Shown here: one piece after another, positions 5,540 to 6,037 of the stretch
Position numbering within the stretch: position 1 is the stretch's first letter
How the letters are laid out: the number at the start of each line of letters is the position of its first letter
NCBI GenBank assembly: GCA_016220045.1
Contig: JACRIP010000252.1
Span: forward strand, 1-6,037
DNA: 6,037 bases
Source: Planctomycetota bacterium
Lineage (GTDB): Bacteria; Planctomycetota; MHYJ01; WSZJ01; JACPWG01
Reading direction: 5' to 3'
Translations under genes and position numbers: made by a program
The notes under the pieces: model-generated
What the model was told of the DNA's origin: nothing
Databases searched by the model: none
Seen by the model: the letters and a program-made list of their open reading frames with translations, nothing else

Positions 5540-6037
5540 CTACCTCCTTCCCCCCGGATCGGTGACCGGGATCTCGCCCTCCCAGTGGACGCCGCGACGC
5601 TCCCCCTCCTTGACGTGACGCATCGAGTCCTTGCTCTCCGGCACGAACCTCGCCAGCCCCGCGGCCAGCACCGCCCGCAGCCCCGCCGCGTCGGTCGCCG
5701 CCGTCTCCGCCAACACCTTCCCCTGCTGCCCGAACGTGTCCGGCTGGATCACCAGCACCCGCGACCCCGCCGCCGCGCCCGCAATCGCCATCAGGTCCTC
5801 CGCCGTCGCCGCCGGCGCCCAGGCCAGCTTCCCCACGAACTCCCCGCTCCACGCCAACGGCGCCAACGCCGCTTCGAGTTGCGCGCGCGCCTCCGGCGTC
5901 GCCGCCGACAGGACCACCAGCGGCAGAATGTCCGCCGACGCCATCGCCAACCCGCGCCGCACGTCCTCCGCATACGGAATGCAGCGTGCGGCATTCGCCG
6001 TACCCGGGTACTGCGCGGCAATGCGGCGCAGCGCCAC
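5540..6037 (-). CDS. C-terminal part of an unrecognised protein, 5' end cut by window edge
   Basis: 165 residues are visible, ending at TAG (5542-5540). The first codon at the window edge is GTG, but nothing shows that translation starts there, so the gene is treated as partial. The beginning (LRRIAAQYPGTANAARCIPYAEDV) resembles the end of a tetratricopeptide-like helical repeat. The following stretch, DILPLVVLSAATPEARAQL to GSRVLVIQPDTFGQQGK, has alternating strand/helix character that could be a thioredoxin-like or other small alpha/beta domain without a CxxC pair. The tail (KEGERRGVHWEGEIPVTDPGGRR) is charged and probably disordered. No enzyme motif is recognised and no function is proposed. 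It converges on the ceramidase-family gene with 24 bp between the stop codons and no evident terminator in that gap. Confidence 0.65.
   Translation of the reverse strand: MALRRIAAQYPGTANAARCIPYAEDVRRGLAMASADILPLVVLSAATPEARAQLEAALAPLAWSGEFVGKLAWAPAATAEDLMAIAGAAAGSRVLVIQPDTFGQQGKVLAETAATDAAGLRAVLAAGLARFVPESKDSMRHVKEGERRGVHWEGEIPVTDPGGRR

Noticed and set aside
1..6037. A multi-gene defence, biosynthetic or mobile system.
   Set aside because: The five genes belong to unrelated housekeeping or lone accessory functions on both strands, with repeat-filled spacers and apparently separate promoters. No shared pathway can be supported.

Overview
The window is a GC-rich bacterial chromosome segment, by eye about two-thirds G+C, with a strong G/C third-position bias in every coding region. 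It carries five protein genes, two of them cut by the window edges, and three intergenic stretches loaded with short repeats. The repeat types are a CACGAAGG-type inverted array, a hairpin of the form GTTCCGCCT/AGGCGGAAC followed by a UUCG hairpin, and a GGACGGT tandem. From memory, such intergenic repeats are frequent in Planctomycetota/Verrucomicrobiota-type genomes. Together with a secreted ceramidase-family protein and a short aconitase this suggests a PVC-group bacterium, possibly from a metagenome. That assignment is an inference and is not proven by any marker gene here.

Layout. Positions 1-775 (minus) encode most of a YhaM-type 3'-5' exoribonuclease, with an OB fold followed by an HD domain; the 3' end lies outside the window. 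A 133-bp divergent spacer holds a good sigma70-type promoter for this gene and a perfect 7-bp inverted repeat at its expected start point. Positions 909-1661 (plus) encode a 250-residue left-handed beta-helix (hexapeptide-repeat) acetyltransferase. A 375-bp spacer then holds a large inverted array of CACGAAGG-like units, followed by a sigma70-type promoter and a strong Shine-Dalgarno site for a 645-residue aconitase (2037-3974, plus). A 212-bp spacer with a 7-bp tandem repeat and two tandem hairpins separates it from a secreted neutral-ceramidase-family protein (4187-5515, plus, GTG start). Converging on that gene with a 24-bp gap is the C-terminal part of an unrecognised protein (5540-6037, minus).

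How the genes relate. The genes do not form an obvious pathway or operon: RNA turnover, sugar or surface-metabolite acetylation, the TCA cycle, and lipid/amide hydrolysis outside the cytoplasm. Exoribonuclease and aconitase each appear to have their own promoter, and long spacers with repeats separate the three plus-strand genes, so they are probably independent transcription units. I see no mobile element, CRISPR array, RNA gene or evident novel multi-gene system. The most notable items are the non-coding repeat structures, the A9 run inside the exoribonuclease gene, and three start sites that differ from the longest open frame.
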